The translations under genes and the position numbers were made by a program. From Neoroseomonas soli (GTDB taxonomy: Bacteria; Pseudomonadota; Alphaproteobacteria; Acetobacterales; Acetobacteraceae): 64,000 nucleotides of DNA. The number at the start of each line of letters is the position of its first letter. The first letter of the stretch is position 1. The stretch lies in NCBI RefSeq assembly GCF_018129065.1, contig NZ_JAAEDM010000005.1, positions 62,001 through 126,000 of the forward strand. The letters run 5' to 3'. Positions 8,552 to 18,271 of this stretch are shown in pieces. The notes beneath the pieces are model-generated. The model ran no database searches. It was given only the letters and a program-made list of their open reading frames with translations, and was not told the DNA's origin.

Positions 8552-10714
8552 ATGCCTGGATCATTACGTGAAACGTCACTTGTTGCTCTTGTGGACGTTG
8601 CGCGTTGTCTGGGAATACATCTTTCGGTTGAGCGAATTCGGCACGACTACGCACTAAACGGGGCAGAACCGCCGTTGGCGCTACTCCTTCGTATCGGCCG
8701 CGAGGCCGGGCTTCGCGTCGAGCGCGCCACGCTCCGATGGGACGACCTGAAGGGCGTGGATCCCAACCATCCGGTCATGGCCCGTCTCGAAAACGGCAAC
8801 TGGGTGGTCGTTCTGGGAGCGCAGGAGACGGGCGGGCAGGACGGCAGCGAGGCCCTGGTCCGCGACCCGCTGGCGCCGGCCGACGGCACTCTGCGCATCC
8901 CGCGCGCCCGCTTCTGTGAATCCTGGCAGGGAGAGACGCTTCTCCTGGCGCGCGGCGGCGAGGCCGGCGCCGGGCAGGACGCGGCGTCAAGCTTCGGCCT
9001 CGGCTGGTTCCTGCCTGAATTGTACCGCGAGCGCCGCCTGTTCGGCGAGGTTGCCATCGCGGCCTTGTTCCTCTGCCTGCTCGGCCTCGCCGTGCCGGTG
9101 TTCTTCCAGATCGTGATCGACAAGGTGCTGGTGCACCAGAGCATCGCCACGCTGCAGGTGCTGTTGGTGGGCGTCATGCTGGCGCTCGTCTTCGACGGGC
9201 TCTTCGGCTTCCTGCGCCGCTATCTGCTGATCTATGCGACGAACCGCGTCGATATCCGGGTGGCCACCAGGACCTTCGGCCACCTTCTCCGCCTGCCGAT
9301 GGACTTCTTCGAGCGCATGCCCGCCGGGGTGGTCGTGCGCCACCTGCAGCAGGCGTCCCGCGTGCGGGAATTCCTGACGGGACGGATGTTCCTCACGCTG
9401 CTCGACAGCATGACGCTGTTCGTCTTCCTGCCCATCCTCTTCCTGTACAGCGCGCGGCTGGCCCTGGTGGTGCTCGGCTTCGCCTTCGTCGCGGCACTGG
9501 TCGTGGCCGGGTTGTCGGCTCCCTTCCGCCGCCGCCTCGCCGCGCTGCACAAGGCCGAGGGCGAGCGCCAGGCGCATCTCGTCGAGAGCGTGCACGGCAT
9601 GCGCACGCTGAAGTCGCTGGCGATGGAACCGCGCCAGCGCAGCGCCTGGGACGAGCGCTCCGCCGAGGCGGTGCGCATGCGCCATGAGGTCGAGAAGGTT
9701 TCGGCCGTCGCTCTTTCGCTCACCGGGCTGCTCGAGAAGACGATGCTGGTCGCCATCGTCGGTCTCGGCGCGCTGCTGGTGTTCGAAGGCCATATGACGG
9801 TCGGCGCTCTGGTGGCCTTCAACATGCTCGCCGGGCGCGTGTCGGGGCCGCTCATGCAGCTCGTGGCCATGGCGCATGAGTACCAGGACGTCGCGATGTC
9901 CGTGCGCATGCTGGGCGAGGTGATGGGGGCGGAGGCGGAGCGCGGCGGGCGCGGGCAGGGCATCACCCCGCCGATCGAGGGCGCGGTCGAGTTCGACGAG
10001 GTCACGTTCCGCTACGCCGGTGCCGCCGCGCCGGCTCTCGCCGGTGTCTCCTTCCGGGTGCCGGCCGGAGGGGTGCTCGGTGTCGTCGGGCGGAGCGGGT
10101 CCGGCAAGACGACCATCACGCGCCTGTTGCAGGGCCTGCACACGGCGGAGGAAGGCGTGCTGCGGCTCGACGGGCACGACATCCGCGAATTCGACCTGGC
10201 GCACCTGCGTGCTTCCATCGGCGTGGTGCTGCAGGAGAACTTCCTGTTCCGCGGCACGGTGCGCCACAACATCGCGGCGCCGCGCCCCTCCGCGAGCCTC
10301 GAGGAGATCGCCGAGGCCGCGCGCCTCGCGGGCGCGGACGAGTTCATCGAGCGCCTGCCGCGCGGCTTCGATACGCCCATCGAGGAAGGCGGCCAGAACC
10401 TTTCCGGCGGCCAGCGCCAGCGGCTGGCCATCGCACGGGCGCTGATCATCCGGCCGCGGCTTCTCATCCTGGACGAGGCGACGAGCGCGCTCGACCCCGA
10501 GAGCGAGGCGATCGTCCGCCGCAACCTGCGGCGCATCGCGGAGGGTCGGACGGTGATCATCGTCTCCCACCGCCTCGCGACCCTGACCGACGCCAATTCG
10601 ATCCTCGTCATGGATCGCGGGCGGGTGCTCGACATGGGGCGCCATGCGGAACTGCTGCAGCGCTGCACCGATTATCGGAGCCTGTGGAACCAGCAGATGA
10701 GGCAGGTGGCATGA
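8552..10714 (+). CDS. Type I secretion ABC exporter (HlyB-like) with degenerate C39-like N-domain
   Basis: 720 residues with three parts. Residues 1-~135 form a C39-like domain. The usual catalytic Cys context (D-C-G) is absent and the region reads V-A-L-V-D-V-A-R-C-L-G, so it is probably a non-proteolytic CLD, as in HlyB, that recognises substrate. Residues ~160-450 hold six predicted membrane helices. The nucleotide-binding domain follows: Walker A G-R-S-G-S-G-K-T-T near 514, signature L-S-G-G-Q-R-Q-R near 617, Walker B L-L-I-L-D-E-A-T-S near 640, and a switch His. It would form the inner-membrane ATPase of a type I secretion system together with the following HlyD adaptor (ATGA overlap). 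The likely cargo is the giant protein just downstream. No TolC-like gene is nearby. Confidence 0.92.
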   Translation: MPGSLRETSLVALVDVARCLGIHLSVERIRHDYALNGAEPPLALLLRIGREAGLRVERATLRWDDLKGVDPNHPVMARLENGNWVVVLGAQETGGQDGSEALVRDPLAPADGTLRIPRARFCESWQGETLLLARGGEAGAGQDAASSFGLGWFLPELYRERRLFGEVAIAALFLCLLGLAVPVFFQIVIDKVLVHQSIATLQVLLVGVMLALVFDGLFGFLRRYLLIYATNRVDIRVATRTFGHLLRLPMDFFERMPAGVVVRHLQQASRVREFLTGRMFLTLLDSMTLFVFLPILFLYSARLALVVLGFAFVAALVVAGLSAPFRRRLAALHKAEGERQAHLVESVHGMRTLKSLAMEPRQRSAWDERSAEAVRMRHEVEKVSAVALSLTGLLEKTMLVAIVGLGALLVFEGHMTVGALVAFNMLAGRVSGPLMQLVAMAHEYQDVAMSVRMLGEVMGAEAERGGRGQGITPPIEGAVEFDEVTFRYAGAAAPALAGVSFRVPAGGVLGVVGRSGSGKTTITRLLQGLHTAEEGVLRLDGHDIREFDLAHLRASIGVVLQENFLFRGTVRHNIAAPRPSASLEEIAEAARLAGADEFIERLPRGFDTPIEEGGQNLSGGQRQRLAIARALIIRPRLLILDEATSALDPESEAIVRRNLRRIAEGRTVIIVSHRLATLTDANSILVMDRGRVLDMGRHAELLQRCTDYRSLWNQQMRQVA

Positions 10715-12114
10715 CGGCACCGGCCATCCGCAGCGTCGAGGGGAAGAGCGGGCCGCAACCGCAGGAGCGCCGGCCCCCGGAGGTCGTGCCGCTGCGGCCG
10801 CGGGCGCCCGGGCCGCTGGCAGCCTTTCGCCCGCCGGCGATCGCGCTGGAGGAGCGGCCCCCGCGCATCCTGGCGCGACTGGTCCTTTACACCGCCGCCG
10901 CCCTGATGGCCGCGGCGCTGGCCTGGGCCTCGCTATCCTATGTGGATCGCGTCATCGTGGCGCCCGGGCGGCTGGTGGCGACGACGCCCAACCTCGTCGT
11001 GCAGCCGCTCGAGACCTCGGTGATCCGCACTCTCGAGGTCGCACCCGGGGACGTCGTGCGGGCTGGTGCGACCCTGGCCACGCTCGATCCCACTTTCGCT
11101 GCCGCTGATCTCGCGCAGCTCCGCGCGCGCGTTGCGGCGCGCGCGGCGCATGTGGCGAGGCTGGAGGCCGAGCTGTCCGGGGCGGCATATGCCGCCGGCC
11201 CCCTTGCGGACGAGGAGGTCCGGCTGCAGGCGGCGAGCTTCGCGCAGCGCCGTGCCTTCCGCGAGGCACGCTTCTCCGAGTTCGACGCGCGCATCGCCTC
11301 GACCGAAGCTTCCATCGCGACCAGCCTCCGCGACCAGCAGGTGCTGGCGGCGCGGCTCGACGTGGTGCGCGAGCTCGAGGCGATGCGGGCCCAGCTGCTG
11401 TCCTCGCAGGTCGGCTCCCGCGTCGCCCTTCTGGAAACGCGGAACGTGCGCCTGGAACTCGAGGGGCGGCTCGAACACCAGCGAGCCAATCTCGATGAAC
11501 TGGCGCAGGACGTCCTGCGCAACCGGGCCGAGCGCCGGTCCTTCGCCGAGGAGCAGCGGCAGCAGATGCTGGACGACCTGGTCCGCGTCCGGGCGGAACG
11601 TGACGCGGCGCACGAGGAACTCGCAAAGGCCGAACTGCGCCGGAACATGGTGGTGTTGACCGCGCCGGCCGACGCCGTGGTGCTCGAGATTGCCGCGCGA
11701 TCCGTCGGTTCCGTGGTGCGGGAGGCAGAGACGCTCTTCACGCTGGTTCCCCTCGATGCGGTGCTGGAGGCGGAACTCGCGATCGAGCCCTCTGATGTCG
11801 GGCGCCTGGCAGTGAGCCAGCGCGTCAGGATCAAGTTCGACGCCTTCCCCTACCAGGAGCACGGCACGGTCGACGGCGAACTGCGCACCATCAGCGAGGG
11901 TGCCTTCCCGCGCGGGCGTGAGAACAGCGGCGAGACGGCCTATCGCGGCCGGGCCACGCTGGGCGCGATCGCACTCCGCGGCGTTCCGGATGGAACGCGC
12001 CTCATGCCAGGCATGACGGTCGTGGGCGAAGTCCAGGTCGGCCGCCGCAACCTGCTCGCCTATTTCGCCTATCCCCTTCTCCGCGGGCTCGACGAGAGCC
12101 TGCGGGAGCCCTGA
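10711..12114 (+). CDS. HlyD-family type I secretion periplasmic adaptor
   Basis: 467 residues starting at ATG 10711, which overlaps the exporter stop by four bases; the frame is open slightly upstream but without an independent start signal. A cytoplasmic Pro/Arg-rich N-terminus (1-~52) is followed by one membrane helix (~53-74). The first half of a split lipoyl/barrel domain comes next (V-I-V-A-P-G-R-L near 83). A long alpha-helical hairpin of Glu/Arg/Ala-rich coiled coil spans ~135-310. The second barrel half has A-P-A-D-A-V-V-L, and the conserved C-terminal M-P-G-M-T-V-V-G-E-V box lies near 431. It bridges the ABC exporter and an outer-membrane TolC channel. Confidence 0.92.
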   Translation: MTAPAIRSVEGKSGPQPQERRPPEVVPLRPRAPGPLAAFRPPAIALEERPPRILARLVLYTAAALMAAALAWASLSYVDRVIVAPGRLVATTPNLVVQPLETSVIRTLEVAPGDVVRAGATLATLDPTFAAADLAQLRARVAARAAHVARLEAELSGAAYAAGPLADEEVRLQAASFAQRRAFREARFSEFDARIASTEASIATSLRDQQVLAARLDVVRELEAMRAQLLSSQVGSRVALLETRNVRLELEGRLEHQRANLDELAQDVLRNRAERRSFAEEQRQQMLDDLVRVRAERDAAHEELAKAELRRNMVVLTAPADAVVLEIAARSVGSVVREAETLFTLVPLDAVLEAELAIEPSDVGRLAVSQRVRIKFDAFPYQEHGTVDGELRTISEGAFPRGRENSGETAYRGRATLGAIALRGVPDGTRLMPGMTVVGEVQVGRRNLLAYFAYPLLRGLDESLREP

Positions 12115-12139
12115 TCTCGGTCGCCGGAGGATCCCCCCC

Positions 12140-15100
12140 ATGTCCGCCACCACCACGGCCACCCTGCAGCCGCTGCTGACGAAGTTCGAGTTCGTCTCGT
12201 TCGAGGATCCGACGATGGCAACGTCGGATGACATTCTTGTGCTGGGCGTCGGCGGCGAAGGCAGCACGTCGACCTTCACGGTCACGAGCACATCCACGAC
12301 GTCGACCGCGACGGACTCCACAGCGAGCTTCTCCGCCGCCGGCACCACCACGAGCGCGTCGACCTTCCAGGCGACGGCCGCGAACCGGATCGTGCAGGAG
12401 AACATGCTGCCCGGCACGCCGCAGAGCGTGTGGGACCTGATGCAGGGCGCGTCGTCCAGCATCGAGGGCTTCACGACCGATATCAGCTACGACCTCGGCC
12501 AGGCTGTCAGCTTCAAGATCAACACGGATTCCAGCAACTACCGCATCGACGTCTACCGCCTCGGCTACTACGGCGGCGACGGCGCGCGCCTGGTGGGCTC
12601 GATCAACCACCAGGCGTCCCAGGCGATCCTGCAGCCGGATGCGCTGCGCGATCCGTCGACCGGCCTCGTCGACGCCGGCAACTGGTCCGTGACGGACATG
12701 TGGAACATTCCCGTCGATGCCGTCTCGGGCATCTACATCGCCAAGCTGGTGCGCCAGGATGGAACCTTCGGCGAAAACCACGTCCCCTTCATCGTGCGCA
12801 ACGACGCGGCATCCAGCGACATCGTGTTCCAGACCTCGGACACGACCTGGCAGGCCTACAACGGATGGGGCGGGGCGAACCTCTATGGCGGCAACGGGCC
12901 GGGCGGCGACAGCGCGCCGGGGCGCGCCTATGCGGTCAGCTATAATCGTCCGATCACGACGCGCTATCCGGGTGGCGGCTACCTGGCCGGCCCCCAGGAC
13001 TTCATCTTCGGCGTCGAGCATTCCGCCGTGCGCTGGCTGGAGATGAATGGCTACGACGTCTCCTACATCGCGGGCGTGGACACGGCGCGCAACGGCGCGG
13101 GCCTGCTCGACCACAAGATCTTCCTGTCGGTCGGGCACGATGAGTACTGGTCGGGCGACCAGCGCGCCAATGTGGAAGCGGCGCGCAACGCCGGCGTCAA
13201 CCTCGCCTTCCTCAGCGGCAACGCGATGTACTGGAAGACCCGCTGGGAAGGGAGCATCGACGGCAGCAACACCGACTACCGGACGCTCGTCTCCTACAAG
13301 GAGACGCGCGCCGGCGCGAAGATCGACCCGAGCGGCGAGTGGACCGGCACTTGGCGCGACCTGTCCTACGATCCGTCGCTCGGCGGGCAGACGCCGGAGA
13401 ACGCGCTGCAGGGCACGATGTTCCAGGTGGACAGCTACCGCCTGGACTCGATCACCATTCCCTACGCAATGACGCAACTGCGCTTCTGGCGGAACACGGC
13501 GGTCGCCGAGACGGCGCCCGGCGAAACCGCCGAGTTGGTGAAGAACCTCCTCGGGTACGAATGGGATGTCGCTCCGGACACGCCTTTCACCCCCGATGGG
13601 ATGATCCGGCTGTCGAGCACGACGCTCGACGTCAACACCTTGCTCGCCGACTACGGGACCGCGGTGGGTCCGGGCACCGCGACGCACAACCTGACGCTCT
13701 ACCGCGCGCCGAACGGCGCCTTGGTCTTCGGCGCGGGCACGGTCTACTGGTCGTGGGGGCTGGATTCCAACCATGACCTCGAGGGCACGCCGACGGACGT
13801 CAATGTCCAGCAGGCGATGGTCAACCTCTTCGCCGACATGGGCGTGCAGGCGACGACGCTGCAGTCCGACCTCATGCCGGCTACCGCATCCATCGACTTT
13901 TCCGCGCCCACCTCGCAGGTCTCGACGCCCGGCGGTGGGCTGACGGTGACGGAGGGTCAGCGCGTGCTGCTGACCGGCACCGCAGCGGATGTGGGCGGAC
14001 GTGTCGCTGCGGTCGAGGTGTCGACCGATGGCGGCCAGAACTGGCGGGCGGCGACGCTCACCGGCAACACCTGGAGCTACACCTGGGTGGCGCCGCTGGC
14101 GGGCGCCTACAGCATCATGTCGCGGGCCGTCGATGACAGCCTGAACATGGGCTTCTCGAGCAGTCCCGTGCAGATGACGGTCACGCCGGCGACGCAGGTC
14201 ACGTTGTTCAGCCCGGACGACACGCCCCCGCCGCTTCCCGGCACCTGGGATCCGTCGACCGTGCCCGTATGCTGCAATGTCTGCGTCGTGCACGTCTTCG
14301 GCCCGACGGAACTCGGCGTGAAGTTCACATCCGAGCGCAGCGGAACGATCTCCGGCATTCGCTTCTACAAGGACGACCAGAACACCGGACCGCACGTCGG
14401 CAACTTCTGGACTGCCAACGGGACGTTGCTGGCAACCGCGACCTTCACGAACGAAAGCGGCAGTGGCTGGCAGCAGGTGAACTTCTCGCAGCCGGTGTCG
14501 ATCGCCGCAGGCACGGTCTACGTCGCCTCCTACCACACGACGACAGGCCTCTACCTGGCGACGCCGGGCGTGTACTTCGCCGAGAGCCATACCAGCGGCC
14601 CGCTGACCGCGCTGGCAAGCGATTGGCAGACCGGCCCGAATGGCCTCATCGCCTACGGCGCGGCTGGGACGTTCCCGACGGGGCCTGTCCAGAACGCAAC
14701 CAATTACTGGGTCGACGTGGTTTTCAACCCCGCGTCGACGGTGGGCAACAGCGCGCCAGCCGCGACCGCCGATACCGGCATCGCGGGCGACAAGAATACG
14801 CGCATGGTGATCTCGGCCGCGACGCTGCTTGCCAACGATACCGACCCGAATGGCGATCCATTGGCTATCAGCGGCGTGTCGGGGGCATTGCATGGCACGG
14901 CGGTGTGGGATGCCTATCGCCAGACCGTCACCTTCACGCCCGATGCGGGATATACGGGGGAAGCCGGCTTCACCTACGCCATTACGGACGGCCGTGGCGG
15001 CACTGCGACGGCAGGGGTGACGTTGACGGTGAAGGAGCCACCGTACCGCGTCAGCCTTTTCACGGCGACCGACACGCCGACCTTCGCCAATGTCGCGGAC

Positions 15101-17857
15101 ACCAGTCCCGTCGAACTCGGCGTTCGCTTCGTGTCCTCGACGACCGGCAGCATCACCGGCATCCGCTTCTACAAGGGTGGGATGAACACCGGGACCCATA
15201 CGGCCCACTTGTGGAAGGCCGACGGGACGCTGCTCGCCTCGGCGACCTTTGCCAATGAGACGGCGAGCGGCTGGCAGCAGGTGGACTTCGCGACGCCGGT
15301 GGCCATTACGGCGGGTCAGGCCTATGTCGCGGGCTACCACACGACGTCGGGCCTCTACTCGGCCTCGCCCAACTACTTCAGCCAGAACTACGTCAACGGA
15401 CCGCTTTCGGTGGACGGCGGCACCAGCGGCCTGTTCGCCTATGGCGCGGCCGGCACCTTCCCGAACCAGACCTACAATGCCACCAACTACTGGGTGGACG
15501 TGGTGTTGCAGCCGGCGAGCCAGGTCAACGAGCCACCGGTGGCAGCCGCCGATACCGGCTTCGTCGCTTCGCGCAACACGCCGATCTACATCGCGGCCTC
15601 CTCGCTGCTGTCGAACGACACCGATCCCAATGGGGACGTGTTGAGCATCACCGGTGTTTCCGGCGCGCAGCACGGCACGGTCAGCTACGATGCCCAGGCC
15701 CGCGTGGTCACCTTCACGCCGGAGGCCGACTACGCCGGACCCGCCTCGTTCACATACGGTGTCTCCGATGGGCGCGGCGGCACTTCCTCGGCGGGCGTCG
15801 TTCTGCAGGTGCAGGACAGCGGCGCGATCGTCACGCTCTTCCAGCCGGCCGCGACGCCGACCACCGCATCCGTGAACGACGCCAGTTCCATCGAAGTCGG
15901 GATGCGCTTCCAGGTCACGCAGGCGGGCAGCATCACCGGCATCCGCTTCTACAAGGGTTCGCTGAACACCGGCACGCACACCGCCAACCTGTGGGCGGCT
16001 GACGGCACGCGGATCGCCACGGCGACCTTCGTGAACGAGACGGCGAGCGGCTGGCAGCAGGTGAACTTCGCCGAGCCGGTCACTATCGCCACGGGGCAGA
16101 CCTATGTCGCCTCCTACCACACGAATACGGGATACTATTCGGCGACGCCGGGCTTTTTCTCGAGCAGCTATACCAACGGCGCCATCGTCGCCGAGGGCGG
16201 CGCGAACGGCGTCTTCCGCTACGGGAACTCGGCCTTCCCGACCCAGAGCTACAACTCCACCAACTACTGGGTGGACGCGGTCTTCTCGCCGGGCAACAGC
16301 CAGCCTGTGGCAGGGGACGATACCGGCATCGTGGCCTATGCCGGTACGCCGCTGGTGATCCCGATGTCCGCCCTGCTGGCGAACGACCGGGATCCGAATG
16401 GGGAGCTACTCACCATCACCGCCGTGGCGAATGCGACCAGCGGGACAGCGGCGCTGGACGCCAGCGCCGGCACCGTGATCTTCACGCCGGATCCTGGCTA
16501 CGCGGGGCTGGCCGCCTTCGACTACACCGTGTCCGACCCTGAGGGTGGCACCGATGCCGCGCATGTCGGCATCGACGTGATGGCGCCCGGCCAGGGTGAG
16601 CGGCTCTTCTCTGCCTGGGACACGCCTGCGGTGGCCTCCGCCCAGGATCCTTCGCCGGTGGAAGTCGGCGTGCGGTTCTCCGCCAGCGTCGGCGGGCAGA
16701 TCACCGGCATTCGCTTCTACAAGGGGGCTTTGAATACCGGGGCGCATGATGGCCGTCTGTGGGCAGCCGACGGCACCCTTTTGGCGTCCGCCACTTTCAC
16801 CAATGAGACAGGGAGCGGCTGGCAGCAGGTCGACTTCGCCGCACCCGTCAACATCAGCGCGGGCCAGACCTACGTCGCCTCCTACCGGACGAGTTCCGGC
16901 TACTATTCGGTGACGCCAGGCTTCTTCGCGAGTGCGTATCAGAACGGCGTGCTGACGGCGCAGGGCGGGGCGAACGGGGTCTTCGCCTACGGCAGTTCCG
17001 GCGGTCTTCCGAACCAGTCCTGGAACTCGACCAACTACTGGGTGGACGTCGTGATGGATGCGCGCAACCGCGGCCCCACCGCCAATGCGGATTCCGGTTT
17101 CGCGGTTGCCGGCACGACTCCGCTCGTGATCCCCTTCTCCGCGCTGCTCGGCAATGACACGGACCCGGACGGGGATGCGCTGACGATCACCGGCGTTTCC
17201 GGCGCAACACACGGCAATGCGGTCCTGGACAGCCAGGCGCGCACCGTCACCTTCACGGCGGAGCAGGGCTATGCCGGGTCGGCCTCCTTCGACTACGCCG
17301 TCTCGGACGGGCGGGGCGGGTCGTCGCAGGCCGGCGTGGCGCTCGACGTCTCGCAGCCCGTCGTCACGAGCAGCCTGTTCGCGGCGTCGGATACACCTGC
17401 GACAGCGTCGGTCAACGATCCCGGCTCCATCGAACTGGGCATGCGTTTCCAGGCGACGGTCGCCGGCAGCGTGACGGGGGTGCGCTTCTACAAGGGCGAT
17501 CTGAACACCGGGACGCACACGGGCAGCCTGTGGACAGCGACCGGCAGCCTGCTCGGTTCGGTGACCTTCGCCAACGAGACCGCAAACGGCTGGCAGCAGG
17601 CGAAGTTCGCGACGCCGGTCAGCATCACCGCCGGTACGGACTACGTGGTCTCGTACCACACGAATGCGGGCTACTACTCCGCGACCCCGAACTACTTCTC
17701 GAATGCGAAGGAGAGCGGTCCCCTCCTCGCGCCGTCTTCGGCCTCGAGCGGCGGGAACGGCCTCTACGCCTATGGTAGCGGCGGTTTCCCGTCCAACAGC
17801 TACAATGCGACGAACTACTGGGTGGACGTGCTCTTCCAGGGCCAGCTCGCCGCATGA
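12140..17857 (+). CDS. Giant probable type I secreted protein: DMFase-beta-like domain + 5 DUF4082 / 4 cadherin-like repeats
   Basis: 1905 residues, ATG preceded at nine bases by CCGGAGG. A Ser/Thr-rich leader (1-75, no Sec signal) precedes a domain resembling the C-terminal part of N,N-dimethylformamidase beta subunit (~85-575). This contains the family's S-V-G-H-D-E-Y-W-S signature near residue 332. An Ig-like module (~590-680) follows. Five DUF4082 units, each with G-I/V-R-F-Y-K and a terminal T-N-Y-W-V-D-V, begin near residues 686, 968, 1229, 1486 and 1741. Four cadherin-like units with N-D-x-D-P-(N/D)-G and D-G-R-G-G-type ends lie between them, giving a repeat period of about 255-280 residues. 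No RTX nonapeptides and no PEP-CTERM sorting motif were seen. The lack of a Sec signal and its place directly after an HlyB/HlyD pair make type I export likely. The function (adhesin, matrix protein or enzyme) is unknown. Confidence 0.85.
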   Translation: MSATTTATLQPLLTKFEFVSFEDPTMATSDDILVLGVGGEGSTSTFTVTSTSTTSTATDSTASFSAAGTTTSASTFQATAANRIVQENMLPGTPQSVWDLMQGASSSIEGFTTDISYDLGQAVSFKINTDSSNYRIDVYRLGYYGGDGARLVGSINHQASQAILQPDALRDPSTGLVDAGNWSVTDMWNIPVDAVSGIYIAKLVRQDGTFGENHVPFIVRNDAASSDIVFQTSDTTWQAYNGWGGANLYGGNGPGGDSAPGRAYAVSYNRPITTRYPGGGYLAGPQDFIFGVEHSAVRWLEMNGYDVSYIAGVDTARNGAGLLDHKIFLSVGHDEYWSGDQRANVEAARNAGVNLAFLSGNAMYWKTRWEGSIDGSNTDYRTLVSYKETRAGAKIDPSGEWTGTWRDLSYDPSLGGQTPENALQGTMFQVDSYRLDSITIPYAMTQLRFWRNTAVAETAPGETAELVKNLLGYEWDVAPDTPFTPDGMIRLSSTTLDVNTLLADYGTAVGPGTATHNLTLYRAPNGALVFGAGTVYWSWGLDSNHDLEGTPTDVNVQQAMVNLFADMGVQATTLQSDLMPATASIDFSAPTSQVSTPGGGLTVTEGQRVLLTGTAADVGGRVAAVEVSTDGGQNWRAATLTGNTWSYTWVAPLAGAYSIMSRAVDDSLNMGFSSSPVQMTVTPATQVTLFSPDDTPPPLPGTWDPSTVPVCCNVCVVHVFGPTELGVKFTSERSGTISGIRFYKDDQNTGPHVGNFWTANGTLLATATFTNESGSGWQQVNFSQPVSIAAGTVYVASYHTTTGLYLATPGVYFAESHTSGPLTALASDWQTGPNGLIAYGAAGTFPTGPVQNATNYWVDVVFNPASTVGNSAPAATADTGIAGDKNTRMVISAATLLANDTDPNGDPLAISGVSGALHGTAVWDAYRQTVTFTPDAGYTGEAGFTYAITDGRGGTATAGVTLTVKEPPYRVSLFTATDTPTFANVADTSPVELGVRFVSSTTGSITGIRFYKGGMNTGTHTAHLWKADGTLLASATFANETASGWQQVDFATPVAITAGQAYVAGYHTTSGLYSASPNYFSQNYVNGPLSVDGGTSGLFAYGAAGTFPNQTYNATNYWVDVVLQPASQVNEPPVAAADTGFVASRNTPIYIAASSLLSNDTDPNGDVLSITGVSGAQHGTVSYDAQARVVTFTPEADYAGPASFTYGVSDGRGGTSSAGVVLQVQDSGAIVTLFQPAATPTTASVNDASSIEVGMRFQVTQAGSITGIRFYKGSLNTGTHTANLWAADGTRIATATFVNETASGWQQVNFAEPVTIATGQTYVASYHTNTGYYSATPGFFSSSYTNGAIVAEGGANGVFRYGNSAFPTQSYNSTNYWVDAVFSPGNSQPVAGDDTGIVAYAGTPLVIPMSALLANDRDPNGELLTITAVANATSGTAALDASAGTVIFTPDPGYAGLAAFDYTVSDPEGGTDAAHVGIDVMAPGQGERLFSAWDTPAVASAQDPSPVEVGVRFSASVGGQITGIRFYKGALNTGAHDGRLWAADGTLLASATFTNETGSGWQQVDFAAPVNISAGQTYVASYRTSSGYYSVTPGFFASAYQNGVLTAQGGANGVFAYGSSGGLPNQSWNSTNYWVDVVMDARNRGPTANADSGFAVAGTTPLVIPFSALLGNDTDPDGDALTITGVSGATHGNAVLDSQARTVTFTAEQGYAGSASFDYAVSDGRGGSSQAGVALDVSQPVVTSSLFAASDTPATASVNDPGSIELGMRFQATVAGSVTGVRFYKGDLNTGTHTGSLWTATGSLLGSVTFANETANGWQQAKFATPVSITAGTDYVVSYHTNAGYYSATPNYFSNAKESGPLLAPSSASSGGNGLYAYGSGGFPSNSYNATNYWVDVLFQGQLAA

Positions 17858-17989
17858 CGCGGCTGCGTCGCGGCTCGCTCGCCCTGCGGGGTGTGCGCGG
17901 CCGCGGCGCAGGCTGGACCCGGGCCGCGCGATGGCGGAAGATTCGCTGAACGACGACCCCAAAGCGGGGCGCAGTCATGGGAGAAGTGA

Positions 17990-18271
17990 ATGCACTCTGA
18001 ACTTTTTACGGACGGCATCGGCGAGATCACCGTCAGCGGCTCCATCGTCCGCGTGGACCTGGTCAGCCTCTCGCCGACCGAGCGCGATGCGGACAACAAG
18101 CCGAAGCCCGTGCTGCGCCAGCGGCTGATCTTCTCGGTCGAAGGCTTCGCCAATTCCGTGGATGTCATGCAGAAGGCCCTGCAGGGTTTGATCGATGCCG
18201 GCGTGGTGCGCCGGACGCCCGGGGCGCAACCCGCGGAGCAGAAGCCGCAGGGTTCACCGAATTTCCGCTGA
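17990..18271 (+). CDS. Small conserved-looking hypothetical protein
   Basis: 93 residues with start ATG 17990 preceded by GGGAGAAGTGA. The sequence is soluble and mixed alpha/beta: a beta-rich N-terminus (I-T-V-S-G-S-I-V-R-V-D-L), a charged middle, then an amphipathic helix (V-D-V-M-Q-K-A-L-Q-G-L-I-D) and a Pro/Gln tail. No family was recognised. It lies 132 bases after the giant secreted protein on the same strand and overlaps the convergent ABC exporter by 18 bases. Position suggests it may belong to the type I secretion unit, for instance as an accessory or chaperone-like protein, but nothing in the sequence proves this. Confidence 0.6.
   Translation: MHSELFTDGIGEITVSGSIVRVDLVSLSPTERDADNKPKPVLRQRLIFSVEGFANSVDVMQKALQGLIDAGVVRRTPGAQPAEQKPQGSPNFR

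Noticed and set aside
7347-8657. 436-codon + strand frame over the CobW-like gene
   Set aside because: Antisense shadow; the - strand gene has intact P-loop and CICC motifs.
12002-16120. 1372-codon open frame on the - strand across the giant protein gene
   Set aside because: It is antisense to a clearly real gene with domain repeats; the translation is Arg/Gly/His-rich without recognisable sequence, as usual for antisense frames in GC-rich repeats.
12140-17857. RTX calcium-binding repeats or a PEP-CTERM sorting signal in the giant protein
   Set aside because: No G-G-x-G-x-D nonapeptide arrays and no C-terminal PEP motif followed by a membrane helix and Arg were found, so neither label is given.
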